DNA of 64,000 nucleotides from Acinetobacter sichuanensis (GCF_003024515.2 NZ_PYIX02000006.1:1-64000), one strand, 5' to 3'; shown: positions 15,609 through 24,313, counted from the stretch's first letter. A program made the numbers and translations. Notes: a model not told the origin generated them from the letters alone.

Positions 15609-16007
15609 ATGATGAATGCTACAATTGTGATGACTAATATAGAACTACTAGCAAATCAAAAGATTTCATATGATTTGCCAAAACATCCTTATATTGCAAT
15701 TTTAGCAATCTACAGCCAATCAGTAACATCTGAATGGCAAAGTATATGTTCTGATTGGATTGTAAAATCAGAGCAATGTTATTGGGCTTTAGCTTGGGGT
15801 CATGAATGTTCAATTTGGGATGATGCACTAGATTATGCTTATTTAGAATTTTGTAATTACGATCTACCTGAAGATGATGATTATAACTTCATGACCACTT
15901 GGCATGAAGACCAAACTTTGGATGAGGTTATAGAGTTTGCTAAAACTTATATAGCATCTCCTTTAGAAGACTCAACTCTAGAAATCATTTTAATTAATAT
16001 TCAATAA
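15609..16007 (+). CDS. Uncharacterised acidic protein coupled to rtcB
   Basis: The 132-aa, strongly acidic protein starts two bases after the rtcB stop. It has a beta-strand start (YIAILAIYS), Trp/Cys-containing middle segments (WALAWGHECSIWDDALDYAYLEF) and a WHEDQTLDEVIEFAK helix near the C-terminus. No signal peptide or membrane segment is present. Comparable small DUF proteins exist in proteobacteria, but I cannot name one with confidence. Tight coupling to rtcB suggests equal expression. Confidence 0.65.
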   Translation: MMNATIVMTNIELLANQKISYDLPKHPYIAILAIYSQSVTSEWQSICSDWIVKSEQCYWALAWGHECSIWDDALDYAYLEFCNYDLPEDDDYNFMTTWHEDQTLDEVIEFAKTYIASPLEDSTLEIILINIQ

Positions 16008-16020
16008 TAAGGAAAATCTA

Positions 16021-16755
16021 ATGAATTATGAAACTGAATTAAAAGCCTTAGTTGAGGAAGCGTATTCATTATTTTCCTCTTATTCGATTGGTGAAAAAAT
16101 CGAAGCGTGCTGTGGACATTGCATGACAATGGAAGATTGTGAATTACTACTTACTTTACCATTAGCACAGCTTGATCAGCGTTTAATTTCGCAATATTTA
16201 TTTGCAGCAGAATCGACTGATGTATATGCAATCTCACAACAAATGAAATATTTATTGCCTCGAATTTTAGAGTCGTTGATAAATAATGAATATATCCATC
16301 ATTGTCACGAAGACACGTTAACTAAATGTCATTTTTATTTAGATATTTGGACAGATATTGAATTTGAATTTATGCAACGTTTCGCACTTTGCTATTTTCA
16401 AATGCAATTAATGAAGTTTACAAAAACTACATCAGTCACTCAACACGTTCTCATGTTCCATTTGGCTGGTTTAAATATTCGACCTTTATTAATAATTTGG
16501 GAAGAAAATTTGAATGTCCCAACACCCATGTTGAATTTGATTCAAACATTACATTATGATTTTGAAGAATATAGTTATAATTCAGCATTTTCTGATAAAA
16601 AAATGATTAAAATCATGAATAAATGGCTCGAAAAGTTACGAACAAATGAATTGTTAATAAATGCCTTAGTCGAAGTTGTGGGACGAAATAATGTTCCACC
16701 TGAATATCAATATATGTACGACTCGGCATTTGACCAATTACAGATTACAAATTAA
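16021..16755 (+). CDS. Uncharacterised helical protein with Cys cluster
   Basis: The 244-aa protein has AAGGAAA upstream of its ATG. Near residue 29 is a Cys/His cluster, CCGHCMTMEDC, which could bind metal; the remainder is predicted helical with a His/Cys pair HHCHEDTLTKCHF about 70 residues later. No known catalytic motif was seen. It lies 13 bp after the acidic protein and 12 bp before DIP1984 copy 1, so it belongs to the rtcB transcript. Function unknown. Confidence 0.65.
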   Translation: MNYETELKALVEEAYSLFSSYSIGEKIEACCGHCMTMEDCELLLTLPLAQLDQRLISQYLFAAESTDVYAISQQMKYLLPRILESLINNEYIHHCHEDTLTKCHFYLDIWTDIEFEFMQRFALCYFQMQLMKFTKTTSVTQHVLMFHLAGLNIRPLLIIWEENLNVPTPMLNLIQTLHYDFEEYSYNSAFSDKKMIKIMNKWLEKLRTNELLINALVEVVGRNNVPPEYQYMYDSAFDQLQITN

Positions 16756-16767
16756 AAGGAAAACAAT

Positions 16768-17229
16768 ATGAAACTCGCAGAAGCATTACTCTTACGAAGC
16801 GATCAACAAAAGAAACTCGCTTCACTGAAACAACGTATCCATGCAAATGTATTGGTACAAGATGGTGATGAACCATCTGAAGATCCAAACGAACTGTTAA
16901 AGCAAGTCTTTGCTTTAACGCAGGAATCACAAAAATTGGTATTCGCTATTCATCAAACCAATGCTTTGGCAAAATTAACTGATGGTCGTTCGCTATTGGC
17001 TTTATTGACACAGCGTGATGAACTTGTGGAACGTCATAAAATCTTAACCTCTGCAATCAGCAACACGCATCGTGAGCCTGATCGTTACAGCACACGTGAG
17101 ATTAAATGGCATAAAGTAATTCCTGTATCTTCCTTGCAAAAACAAGCCGATGATATCAGTGCCAAACTCCGTGATTTAAATGTGTTGATTCAAGCAACCA
17201 ATTGGCAAGTGGATTTGCTTGAATCTTAG
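16768..17229 (+). CDS. DIP1984-family protein, copy 1
   Basis: The 153-aa protein starts MKLAEALLLRSDQQKK, then has QRIHANVLVQDGDEPSEDP and a C-terminal helix IKWHKVIPVSSLQKQADDIS. These features mark the DIP1984 family (also annotated septicolysin-like), whose biochemical function is not established. It is probably a helical coiled-coil protein. It follows the rtcB operon closely (12 bp after the Cys-cluster gene), and a paralogue lies 780 bp downstream across the tandem RNAs. Confidence 0.8.
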   Translation: MKLAEALLLRSDQQKKLASLKQRIHANVLVQDGDEPSEDPNELLKQVFALTQESQKLVFAIHQTNALAKLTDGRSLLALLTQRDELVERHKILTSAISNTHREPDRYSTREIKWHKVIPVSSLQKQADDISAKLRDLNVLIQATNWQVDLLES

Positions 17230-17273
17230 ACTACATTTTAAAAGTTTTGTTGTGATTCGTCATGACAAAATCC

Positions 17274-17471
17274 GAAATATATTGGGCGAGTACAAGATCC
17301 TCTACTTTCACAACATAGGATTGAAAATAATGTGTAGTGGCTCAGAAAAGCGAACGGGTTAGCTTACAACTTTATGTACACTTCAACCCATTACTTTTCA
17401 TACGTCAACCCAATACATACCAAGTATGGTGACAACTGACTTTGCATCACCATGTACTGACAATATATTTC
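17274..17471 (+). ncRNA. Tandem structured RNA A
   Basis: A predicted RNA of about 198 nt is closed by an 11-bp terminal helix (17274-17284 with 17461-17471). It shares with RNA B the motif GGCGAGTRCARGATCC after the first helix strand, AGGATTGAAAA about 30 nt later, and an inner helix GGGTT/AACCC around AGCTTAC. Near the 3' end is a hairpin ATGGTGA/TCACCAT (17426-17452) with loop CAACTGACTTTGCA. Helices change sequence between A and B but remain paired, while single-stranded segments stay identical, as expected for functional RNA. The strand is inferred from neighbouring genes. Not assigned to any known class. Confidence 0.72.
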
Positions 17472-17510
17472 ACCTATTTCTAAAGCAATTGATTGTTTTA
17501 GAATAAACCC

Positions 17511-17711
17511 GAACATACTGGGCGAGTGCAGGATCCGATAACAACTTTACTCCCTCAGCGCAGGATTGAAAAGAAGTTGCGTAGAGGCTGCCAAGCGAAT
17601 GAGCTAGCTTACCTTTTTATAAATCAGCTCATCACTTAGCACACATTAACACTTTGCTCACAAGGCATTGTTACAACTGACTTAGCATAACCATGTACTG
17701 ACAGTATGTTC
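17511..17711 (+). ncRNA. Tandem structured RNA B
   Basis: This second copy of the element is about 201 nt, closed by a 10-bp helix GAACATACTG (17511-17520) with CAGTATGTTC (17702-17711). It keeps the conserved 16-mer, the AGGATTGAAAA motif and the AGCTTAC loop. The inner helix becomes TGAGCT/AGCTCA, a compensatory change from copy A. The 3' CAACTGACTTAGCA loop and CATGTACTGACA are also kept. It lies 39 nt after copy A and 300 nt before the second DIP1984 gene. Confidence 0.72.
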
Positions 17712-18010
17712 ACCTAATCTATCAACTTAGAGGAATGTGTATGAATTTTTAGCAAAATAATTTGAAAATTAACTACTTGGTAAAATATGAACCAATTCTC
17801 CCATTTATCCGATAGAACAACTTACAACTCAATTGGAATTAAAATATAATGCAAATTTGCTGAATCAATACCAAAAAGTAAGTATTGCAAAAACACCTAA
17901 ATATTAAGTATTTTTACACAATATAAATACTTAAACTTAAAAATAATGTATTTAGGAATATTTTAATTCAATCATCTCATTGATGAGTTTGCTAGTTCTG
18001 GGGAAATAAT
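17712..18010 (+). other. Intergenic region before DIP1984 copy 2
   Basis: The region is AT-rich. A 38-codon open stretch (17791-17907) has no start codon or ribosome-binding site and is probably chance or a remnant. No sigma54 motif was found. The last 15 bases carry GGGG as the ribosome-binding site for the next gene. Confidence 0.4.
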
Positions 18011-18517
18011 ATGAAAGTTGCTGAGGCTTTATTAATAAAAAGTGATCATCAAAAAAAACTCACTTCATTAAAACAACGGATTAATATCAATGTTTTAGTC
18101 AAAGATGGTGAAGAACCAAGTGAAGATCCAAATGAGTTAATTAAACAAGCATTTTCTATTTCTCAAGACTTACAAGGCATTATCAGTAATATTTATCTGA
18201 CCTATGCTCGTACCAAACTATCGGATGGACGTTCATTTATTAATGTAATCAATCAACGTGATGATTTAATTGAGAAACAAACTATTTTAATGCAAGCTAT
18301 TGAAAATAGTGAACAATTTAACCGTTGCAATATCAGTGAAGTAAAGTGGAAAAAAATTATTTCTGTTGCTCGTTTACAAAAACAAGCAGATGAAATCAGT
18401 ATGAAAATTCGTGAATTAAATATGAAAATTCAGGAAGCAAATTGGCAAATTGAAATGTATGATCCACAAAAAAGTCTTGTGACCATTGTGCCACCTTGTA
18501 TTGAAAAAGTAGGATAA
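18011..18517 (+). CDS. DIP1984-family protein, copy 2
   Basis: The 168-aa protein is clearly paralogous to copy 1: MKVAEALLIKSDHQKK, then LVKDGEEPSEDPNELIKQ and VKWKKIISVARLQKQADEIS at matching spacing. It has a 15-residue C-terminal extension ending PPCIEKVG. It begins with a GGGG ribosome-binding site. rtcA follows 232 bp later. Retention of two diverged copies around the tandem RNAs suggests distinct roles or partners, but the family function is unknown. Confidence 0.8.
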   Translation: MKVAEALLIKSDHQKKLTSLKQRININVLVKDGEEPSEDPNELIKQAFSISQDLQGIISNIYLTYARTKLSDGRSFINVINQRDDLIEKQTILMQAIENSEQFNRCNISEVKWKKIISVARLQKQADEISMKIRELNMKIQEANWQIEMYDPQKSLVTIVPPCIEKVG

Positions 18518-18749
18518 TGATTTATTCTGTTCTTTTTTCCACATACTTTACTATTTTTAAACGATACAGTTAAACATCAGATCATTAAAATTTGATGTTT
18601 TAGAATCACCTTTTATACTTTATATATGCTGAACGATTTATTTTGATCGCTCAATAAAATCAGTACTAGATTCATTATTTTTTATCTCTTACTTGAATCA
18701 TACAACGATTTAAATCAGCATATTTAATCAAAAAAAAGTTTAGGAAAAA

Positions 18750-19781
18750 ATGAACATAGCGATTAAAAACCAAACGATCCAAATTGATGGTTCTCAAGGC
18801 GAGGGCGGCGGACAAATTTTGCGTACCGCCCTTTCGCTTTCTATGCTAACAGGCATTCCATTTGAACTGTTCAATATCCGAGCAGGGCGTAAAAAACCGG
18901 GCTTAATGCGTCAACATCTAGTTTGCGTACAGGCTTCACAGCGCATCAGTAATGCCACCGTTGAAGGTGCAGAATTACATTCACAAAAGCTTTATTTTCA
19001 GCCACAACAAGTCCAAGCTGGACATTACGATTTTCAAATTGGTTCAGCAGGCAGCACTATTTTAGTTTTACAAACTTTACTTCCTGCCCTGATGATGCAA
19101 GATCGAGTCAGTCAAATCAGCATACACGGTGGAACCCATAACCCAATGGCACCTACAGCGGATTTTATTGAGCATTGTTTTTTACCAACAATTCATAAAA
19201 TGGGCATTACAGTGGATTTTTTCTGTGAACACGCAGGTTTTTTTCCGATTGGTGCAGGTCAGATCAATGCCACTATTCACCCGTGGACAAAACAAACTAA
19301 ATATACTGCTCAGGACAAAGGTAAGCTTTTGGACATGGTTGCATATGCATCAACCTTAAATATTCCTACGAGTATTGCAGATCGTGAACTTGAAGTTTTG
19401 AATAACAAATTAGATTTAACACAACGCAAACGACTCAACTTTCGAGGTATTAGTCAGGGAAATACTGCTTTTGTGGTATTAAATTATGAGTATCATCAAC
19501 AAGTTTTTTCTGCTTTAGGTGAAATGAAAAAAAGTGCAGAAAAAGTTGCCAATGATTTAGCCAAAGAAGTAAAAGCTTATTTGCATGCCGATGCCATTGC
19601 CGATGAATATCTGGCAGATCAGTTGCTCTTGCCTTTAGCTTTAGGCAAAGGTGGAGAATTTACAGCGCAAGTGATTAGTGAACACACCAAAACCCAAGCT
19701 GCAATGATCCAAAAGTTTTTAGATTGTGAAATCAGTTTTGAAAATATTGGAAATATCTATAAAGTGAGTGTGAAAGTTTAG
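18750..19781 (+). CDS. rtcA: RNA 3'-terminal phosphate cyclase RtcA
   Basis: The 343-aa enzyme converts RNA 3'-phosphate ends to 2',3'-cyclic phosphates using ATP, through a covalent histidine-AMP. Visible signatures are IDGSQGEGGGQILRTALSLS near the N-terminus, AGRKKPGLMRQH, the GSAGSTILVLQT segment and the adenylylated His in SEHTKTQ (about His312). Length matches bacterial RtcA. It lies downstream of rtcB with intervening genes rather than directly adjacent as in E. coli. AGGAAA precedes the ATG. Confidence 0.97.
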   Translation: MNIAIKNQTIQIDGSQGEGGGQILRTALSLSMLTGIPFELFNIRAGRKKPGLMRQHLVCVQASQRISNATVEGAELHSQKLYFQPQQVQAGHYDFQIGSAGSTILVLQTLLPALMMQDRVSQISIHGGTHNPMAPTADFIEHCFLPTIHKMGITVDFFCEHAGFFPIGAGQINATIHPWTKQTKYTAQDKGKLLDMVAYASTLNIPTSIADRELEVLNNKLDLTQRKRLNFRGISQGNTAFVVLNYEYHQQVFSALGEMKKSAEKVANDLAKEVKAYLHADAIADEYLADQLLLPLALGKGGEFTAQVISEHTKTQAAMIQKFLDCEISFENIGNIYKVSVKV

Positions 19782-19810
19782 CACTCACAAAATCAAAAGG
19801 ATGCTGTAAA

Positions 19811-20371
19811 ATGAAACCTACATTTGATGATATTATCAATGCAACCTTTTTAGGTAATTCAGAACAACTTATTCAATATAAACAAAAAAATGCAGATTTC
19901 CTTGAAATCAATCATCATGGTGATAGCTTACTCGATTCAATCGTTGGGGAATTAGTGATGAATAAAAAACCTTATCGCTATCAAATTATAAAACTTCTGA
20001 TTGAATTAGGAGCAAACCCCAATCAAGTGAGTAATGATGGCTTTCATGCAATATTAGCGCCTATTTTTCAAGAAGATCATGAAATGATAAAAGTCTTTTT
20101 AGAAGGTGGGTTTAATCCCAATATCCTTATCGAGGATGAATATGACACTCCACTAGGTATTGCTATAGCTGAATATTGCTACAACACTTTTTATTGGATT
20201 GAGAAATTAGTACCACCTATTTCAGAACTCGAACACAACAATACAGATTCACTGATAGCTTATTTAGATTATCATGCAAATCAAAATAATATCGCACGAC
20301 CTAAACATATTATCCTTCTTAGAGAATATGGCGCTAAGACATTGAAAGATTTAAATAAAACTTCATCTTAA
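19811..20371 (+). CDS. Ankyrin-repeat-like protein
   Basis: The 186-aa protein has ankyrin-type helices: LIELGANPNQVSNDGFHAIL, FLEGGFNPNIL, DTPLGIAI and LREYGAKTLKDL. It has no signal peptide, so it is probably cytoplasmic and binds a protein partner. It starts 29 bp after the rtcA stop with AAGGA upstream, so it appears to be the last gene of the RNA-repair region. The partner is unknown. Confidence 0.7.
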   Translation: MKPTFDDIINATFLGNSEQLIQYKQKNADFLEINHHGDSLLDSIVGELVMNKKPYRYQIIKLLIELGANPNQVSNDGFHAILAPIFQEDHEMIKVFLEGGFNPNILIEDEYDTPLGIAIAEYCYNTFYWIEKLVPPISELEHNNTDSLIAYLDYHANQNNIARPKHIILLREYGAKTLKDLNKTSS

Positions 20372-20394
20372 CCTATTTAACTCTTCTTAATATT

Positions 20395-20775
20395 CTACCC
20401 TTTCCACTCAAAACCACTAAAGGCAGCATCTTTTTTTAAGGTGTTTTCCACCGCGTTTGCTAACTGTTTAATCATGCTTTGTGTTTCTATTTTTTTAAAC
20501 CACACTTGTTCTTCATCTGCATGCGCTGAGATTTGACAAGTTAATAACCCTGCTTCATTTAAACGACAATGCACACCTAAACCAATCGGGTGATTTTCCA
20601 CACTCACCGCTAAATTTTCTTCGCAATGTGTTGTTTCTGCTTTAAAGCCATATTGAGAAAGCTGTGTTGCCAATAAATCTGTTACATATTCCTGAGTCAC
20701 AACGCATGCATTCCCGTCCTGTGCATTACTTTGAGCATGTTTTTCGCAGTTCGCTGTAAATTGTAGTGTTCTCAT
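20395..20775 (-). CDS. Hypothetical protein (126 aa)
   Basis: A 126-aa cytoplasmic protein has several Cys and His residues (NCEKHAQ, CVVTQEY, THCEENL) and a C-terminal AFSGFEWKG. No domain was recognised. It is convergent with the ankyrin-like gene and lies downstream of tyrA-aroA, beyond that gene's terminator, so it is transcribed from its own promoter. GGGATGAAG upstream of the ATG may serve as the ribosome-binding site. Confidence 0.6.
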   Translation of the reverse strand: MRTLQFTANCEKHAQSNAQDGNACVVTQEYVTDLLATQLSQYGFKAETTHCEENLAVSVENHPIGLGVHCRLNEAGLLTCQISAHADEEQVWFKKIETQSMIKQLANAVENTLKKDAAFSGFEWKG

Positions 20776-20831
20776 TGCTTCATCCCAAAGGCTTTATAGT
20801 TCTATGCTTTGAGCATAAGCAATAAATACAA

Positions 20832-20857
20832 AACAGCCAAGCTTTTGCTTGGCTGTT
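20832..20857 (-). terminator. Terminator after tyrA-aroA
   Basis: An 11-bp perfect stem AACAGCCAAGC with GCTTGGCTGTT and a four-base loop. Read on the minus strand it ends in TTTTG and a T-rich run, closing the pheA/tyrA-aroA transcript. Confidence 0.88.
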
Positions 20858-20932
20858 GTCGAACAAATATACAAATTTTAGACTATTGATTTAACATTTA
20901 AATTTCGCTTGACCGAACTTAGCCAAGAAAAA

Positions 20933-23179
20933 TTATTCAGTAACTTGAATCTCAAGCCCTGCTTGTGTAGTCAATTGGGTAAAAGTCGGGAAACTGGTTG
21001 CTACAGTTTCAGTGCCCATAATCTTAATTTTACCTGAAGTCCGTAGTCCCGCCATTGAGAAACTCATGGCAATACGGTGGTCATGATGCGATTCAATTTC
21101 ACCACCTGTGAAAATTGCACCCCACTCACCAGATTTACCTTTTCCTTCAATGATAATGCCATCATCTGTTGGTGTGCAGTCAATGCCCATGGTTTGCAAG
21201 CCATCTGCCATTACCTGAATACGGTCAGATTCTTTGACACGCAGTTCAGCCGCACCCGTTAAAATGGTTTGCCCTTCTGCACATGCAGCAGCAATAAACA
21301 ATGCAGGGAATTCATCAATTGCCAAAGGTACCTGATCTTCAGGCATATGAATGCCTTTTAAAGTACGAGTACCACGAATGCGTACATCTGCAATCGGTTC
21401 ACCGCCTGCAATGCGTTCATTTTCAACGCTAATGTCCGCACCCATTTGTTTTAAAATTTCAATCACACCTGTACGGGTCGGGTTAATGCCTACCGCTTCA
21501 AGGGTCACATCCGAACCTTCGGTAATTGCCGCACCGACCATAAAGAATGCCGCAGAAGAAATATCTGAAGGCACCTGAATTTCAGTACCGACCAGCTTTC
21601 CACCACCTTGCAGGGAAATACGATTGCCCTCAGTTTTCACTTCATAACCAAATGCACGCAACATACGCTCAGTATGGTCACGGGTTGGTTCAGGTTCAGT
21701 CACCGATGTTTCGCCTTCTGCCCACAAACCTGCTAAAAGAATGCCTGATTTCACCTGTGCAGATGCCATTGGCAAATCATAATGAATGCCTTTTAACGCT
21801 TGCGCACCGGTAATTGAAATCGGTGGCGTACCACGTTCACCTGTAGATTGAATCTGTGCACCCATTTCACGTAAAGGCTTGGCAATACGTTCCATTGGAC
21901 GTTTCGACAATGATGCATCGCCTGTCATCACAGAGTCAAAAGCTTGCGCAGACAACATGCCTGAAAGCAAACGCATAGATGTACCTGAGTTACCCATGTA
22001 CAACGCTGTTTTTGGTGCTTTCAGACCATTGATTCCGACACCATGAATGGTCACTTCACCATTTTTTGGTCCTTCAATACTGACGCCCATATCTCGGAAG
22101 GCTTGCAAGGTTGCAAGTGCATCTTCACCCTCAAGGAAACCTGTTACATGAGTCGTGCCTTCTGCAATCGCCCCAAACATGATGGAGCGATGTGACACAG
22201 ATTTGTCACCTGGCACGGTAAATTTACCTTTAAATGTCTTCTCACCTGGCAAAATGGTAAATTGTTGTGTCACCTTATTTTTCTCCATCAAAGGTTTATT
22301 GGCGAGCATATGATTGAAATGCTGGCGTGCAGCTTGTGCATGTCCAAGCAATCCCATCAAGGCTTGTGAATCTTCATTTTCAATCAGTTGGCGTAATGTT
22401 TTCAGTTGTGCTTCAAAACCATCCACTGCATTCAAAATTGCTTTTTTATTGGCAAAGAAAATATCATGCCACATCTGCGGATCACTTGCCGCAATACGTG
22501 AAAAATCACGAAAACCTCCCGCTGCATAGCGGAAAATATCGAGATTATCTTCACGGTTGGCAAGTTGTTCCACAAGATTGAATGCCATCAGATGCGGTAA
22601 ATGACTGGTATGTGCAAGCACTTCATCATGCTTATCGACATCCATACAAATGACTTCAGCTTTGGCTGCCTGCCAAAGTGTAATCAGCTTTTCGACAGCC
22701 CAATCTGCACTGCTTGGTAAAGGCGTCAAAATCACTTTATGATTGGCAAATAAATCAACCTTACCTGCATGTACACCTGTATGTTCAGCCCCTGCAATCG
22801 GATGCCCAGGTACAAAACCAACAGGCAGGCTTTCACCATAAACGGCTTTGGCTGCATCGACCACATTGCCTTTGGTACTGCCGACATCGGTAATAATGGC
22901 ATTTTCCGCCAAATACGGTTTGATACTTTCCAATGCTTTTTGCGTTGCCCGTACAGGCAAAGCCAATACCACCAGATCTGCATCTTTCACCGCTTCGGCA
23001 GGATCACTGAATCCCTCTGCAATAATGCCCAATGCCTTGGCATCTTGCAGTGTTTTTTTAGAACGTGTAGAAGCGACAATGGTTTCAGCAAGTTGTTCAG
23101 CAACCATCACCCGTGCCAGACTTGAACCAATCAGTCCAAGTCCAATAAATGCAACTTTTTTAAACATAGGTTGAGTCAT
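20933..23179 (-). CDS. tyrA-aroA: Bifunctional prephenate dehydrogenase / EPSP synthase (TyrA-AroA fusion)
   Basis: The 748-aa fusion has an N-terminal Rossmann dehydrogenase (residues 1-about 295; VAFIGLGLIGSSLARVM, GHPIAGAEHTG, HLPHLMAF) for tyrosine synthesis. The C-terminal part is 5-enolpyruvylshikimate-3-phosphate synthase (about 310-748; PGDKSVSHRS, GNSGTSMRLLSG, ESDRI, ESHHDHRIAMS). The fusion is characteristic of Acinetobacter and relatives. It is downstream of pheA on the same strand with a 27-bp gap, forming an aromatic amino acid operon. An internal ATG four codons later is a possible alternative start. Confidence 0.97.
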   Translation of the reverse strand: MTQPMFKKVAFIGLGLIGSSLARVMVAEQLAETIVASTRSKKTLQDAKALGIIAEGFSDPAEAVKDADLVVLALPVRATQKALESIKPYLAENAIITDVGSTKGNVVDAAKAVYGESLPVGFVPGHPIAGAEHTGVHAGKVDLFANHKVILTPLPSSADWAVEKLITLWQAAKAEVICMDVDKHDEVLAHTSHLPHLMAFNLVEQLANREDNLDIFRYAAGGFRDFSRIAASDPQMWHDIFFANKKAILNAVDGFEAQLKTLRQLIENEDSQALMGLLGHAQAARQHFNHMLANKPLMEKNKVTQQFTILPGEKTFKGKFTVPGDKSVSHRSIMFGAIAEGTTHVTGFLEGEDALATLQAFRDMGVSIEGPKNGEVTIHGVGINGLKAPKTALYMGNSGTSMRLLSGMLSAQAFDSVMTGDASLSKRPMERIAKPLREMGAQIQSTGERGTPPISITGAQALKGIHYDLPMASAQVKSGILLAGLWAEGETSVTEPEPTRDHTERMLRAFGYEVKTEGNRISLQGGGKLVGTEIQVPSDISSAAFFMVGAAITEGSDVTLEAVGINPTRTGVIEILKQMGADISVENERIAGGEPIADVRIRGTRTLKGIHMPEDQVPLAIDEFPALFIAAACAEGQTILTGAAELRVKESDRIQVMADGLQTMGIDCTPTDDGIIIEGKGKSGEWGAIFTGGEIESHHDHRIAMSFSMAGLRTSGKIKIMGTETVATSFPTFTQLTTQAGLEIQVTE

Positions 23180-23206
23180 GACGATATTTTAAAGACCTTC
23201 AACCCA

Positions 23207-24313
23207 TTAAATAACAGCTGCTGGGTATGAACCCAAAACACGGACTTCTTTGACCAATGGACGAATATCTTCAATGGCTGCTTTTACATTGTCTTGTTCT
23301 ACATGACCTTCAAGATCAATAAAGAACACATAGGCCCATTTTTCAGGCAATGCAGGACGGGTTTCAATACTGGTCAAGCTGATATTGTGTTTGGCAAATG
23401 GTGCAAGAATTTCCAATAATGCCCCTGCACGGTCATGTGCAGAAATGAGTAAAGAGGTTTTATCATTACCACTTTGTGGCACTTTTTCACGCCCAATCAC
23501 AAGGAAACGTGTGGTATTTTCAGGATTATCTTCAATGTTGCCATGTAGAATTTCAAGTTCATAAATACTTGCTGCAACGTCAGAAGCAATCGCAGCCGAA
23601 TGCCATTCATTACGAATACGACGCGCTGCTTCTGCATTTGAGCTCAGTGCCACACGCTCTACACCCGGATAATGTACATCGAGCCATTTACGGCACTGCG
23701 CCAAAGTCTGCTGATGTGCATAAATCTGTTTGATACTGTCTTTACGGGTATTTGCAGAAATCAGGAATTGATGATGAATACGCAATTCAACTTCACCAAT
23801 CACATTTAAATGCGAAGCTTTGAAACAGTCTAAAGTATGGTTCACCACCCCTTCAGATGAGTTTTCAACAGGCACTAAACCATAGTGTGCGCTGCCTGCT
23901 TCCACTTCACGGAACACTTCGTCAATGGTTGGCAATGGGCGCACCACGGCATCCTGACCAAAATGCTTAAGCACAGCCGAATGAGTATAAGTCCCGACTG
24001 GACCTAAAAACGCAATACTTTGCGGTGCTTCAAGTGCCAAACACGCTGACATGATTTCACGGAACAAACGTGCCATGGTGGTATCTGACAATGGACCTTC
24101 ATTACGTTCCATGACATTACGTAACACCTGTGCTTCACGCTCAGGACGATAAAACAACGGATTCTCTTCTGCTGCAAATTTTGCTTTGGCAACTGCTTCC
24201 GCCAGTCTTGCACGACGGTTAATGAGTTGCTGAATTTGCTGATCTACAGAATCAATATCTTCACGGATTTGTGCAAGATCGAGAGAAGTCGTGTTTTGAT
24301 CATCGTTGATCAT
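23207..24313 (-). CDS. pheA: Chorismate mutase / prephenate dehydratase (P-protein)
   Basis: The 368-aa bifunctional enzyme converts chorismate to phenylpyruvate. The chorismate mutase helix bundle is at the N-terminus (IREDIDSVDQQIQQLINRRA). The dehydratase domain has FLGPVGTYTHSA, the VENSSEGVVNHTLD motif and NTTRFLVIG. The C-terminal ACT domain (SLLISAHDRAGALLEIL, SIETRP) binds phenylalanine for feedback control. The start at 24313 is chosen because AAGGGCGA precedes it; a longer frame opens with GTG and lacks a ribosome-binding site. It is the first gene of the pair with tyrA-aroA. Confidence 0.95.
   Translation of the reverse strand: MINDDQNTTSLDLAQIREDIDSVDQQIQQLINRRARLAEAVAKAKFAAEENPLFYRPEREAQVLRNVMERNEGPLSDTTMARLFREIMSACLALEAPQSIAFLGPVGTYTHSAVLKHFGQDAVVRPLPTIDEVFREVEAGSAHYGLVPVENSSEGVVNHTLDCFKASHLNVIGEVELRIHHQFLISANTRKDSIKQIYAHQQTLAQCRKWLDVHYPGVERVALSSNAEAARRIRNEWHSAAIASDVAASIYELEILHGNIEDNPENTTRFLVIGREKVPQSGNDKTSLLISAHDRAGALLEILAPFAKHNISLTSIETRPALPEKWAYVFFIDLEGHVEQDNVKAAIEDIRPLVKEVRVLGSYPAAVI

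Noticed and set aside
17221-17262. Possible seventh Y RNA (GACTACAT followed by GTTTTG)
   Set aside because: The outer and inner helices do not form and the ATGCN element is missing. It overlaps the end of the DIP1984 gene.
17274-17711. Tandem units as a transposon or inverted-repeat mobile element
   Set aside because: There is no transposase or target duplication. The paired segments covary as RNA helices, and unpaired segments are the conserved parts.
17791-17907. Open stretch of 38 codons as a small gene
   Set aside because: There is no start codon or ribosome-binding site and it begins right after a stop. Composition is close to the AT-rich background.
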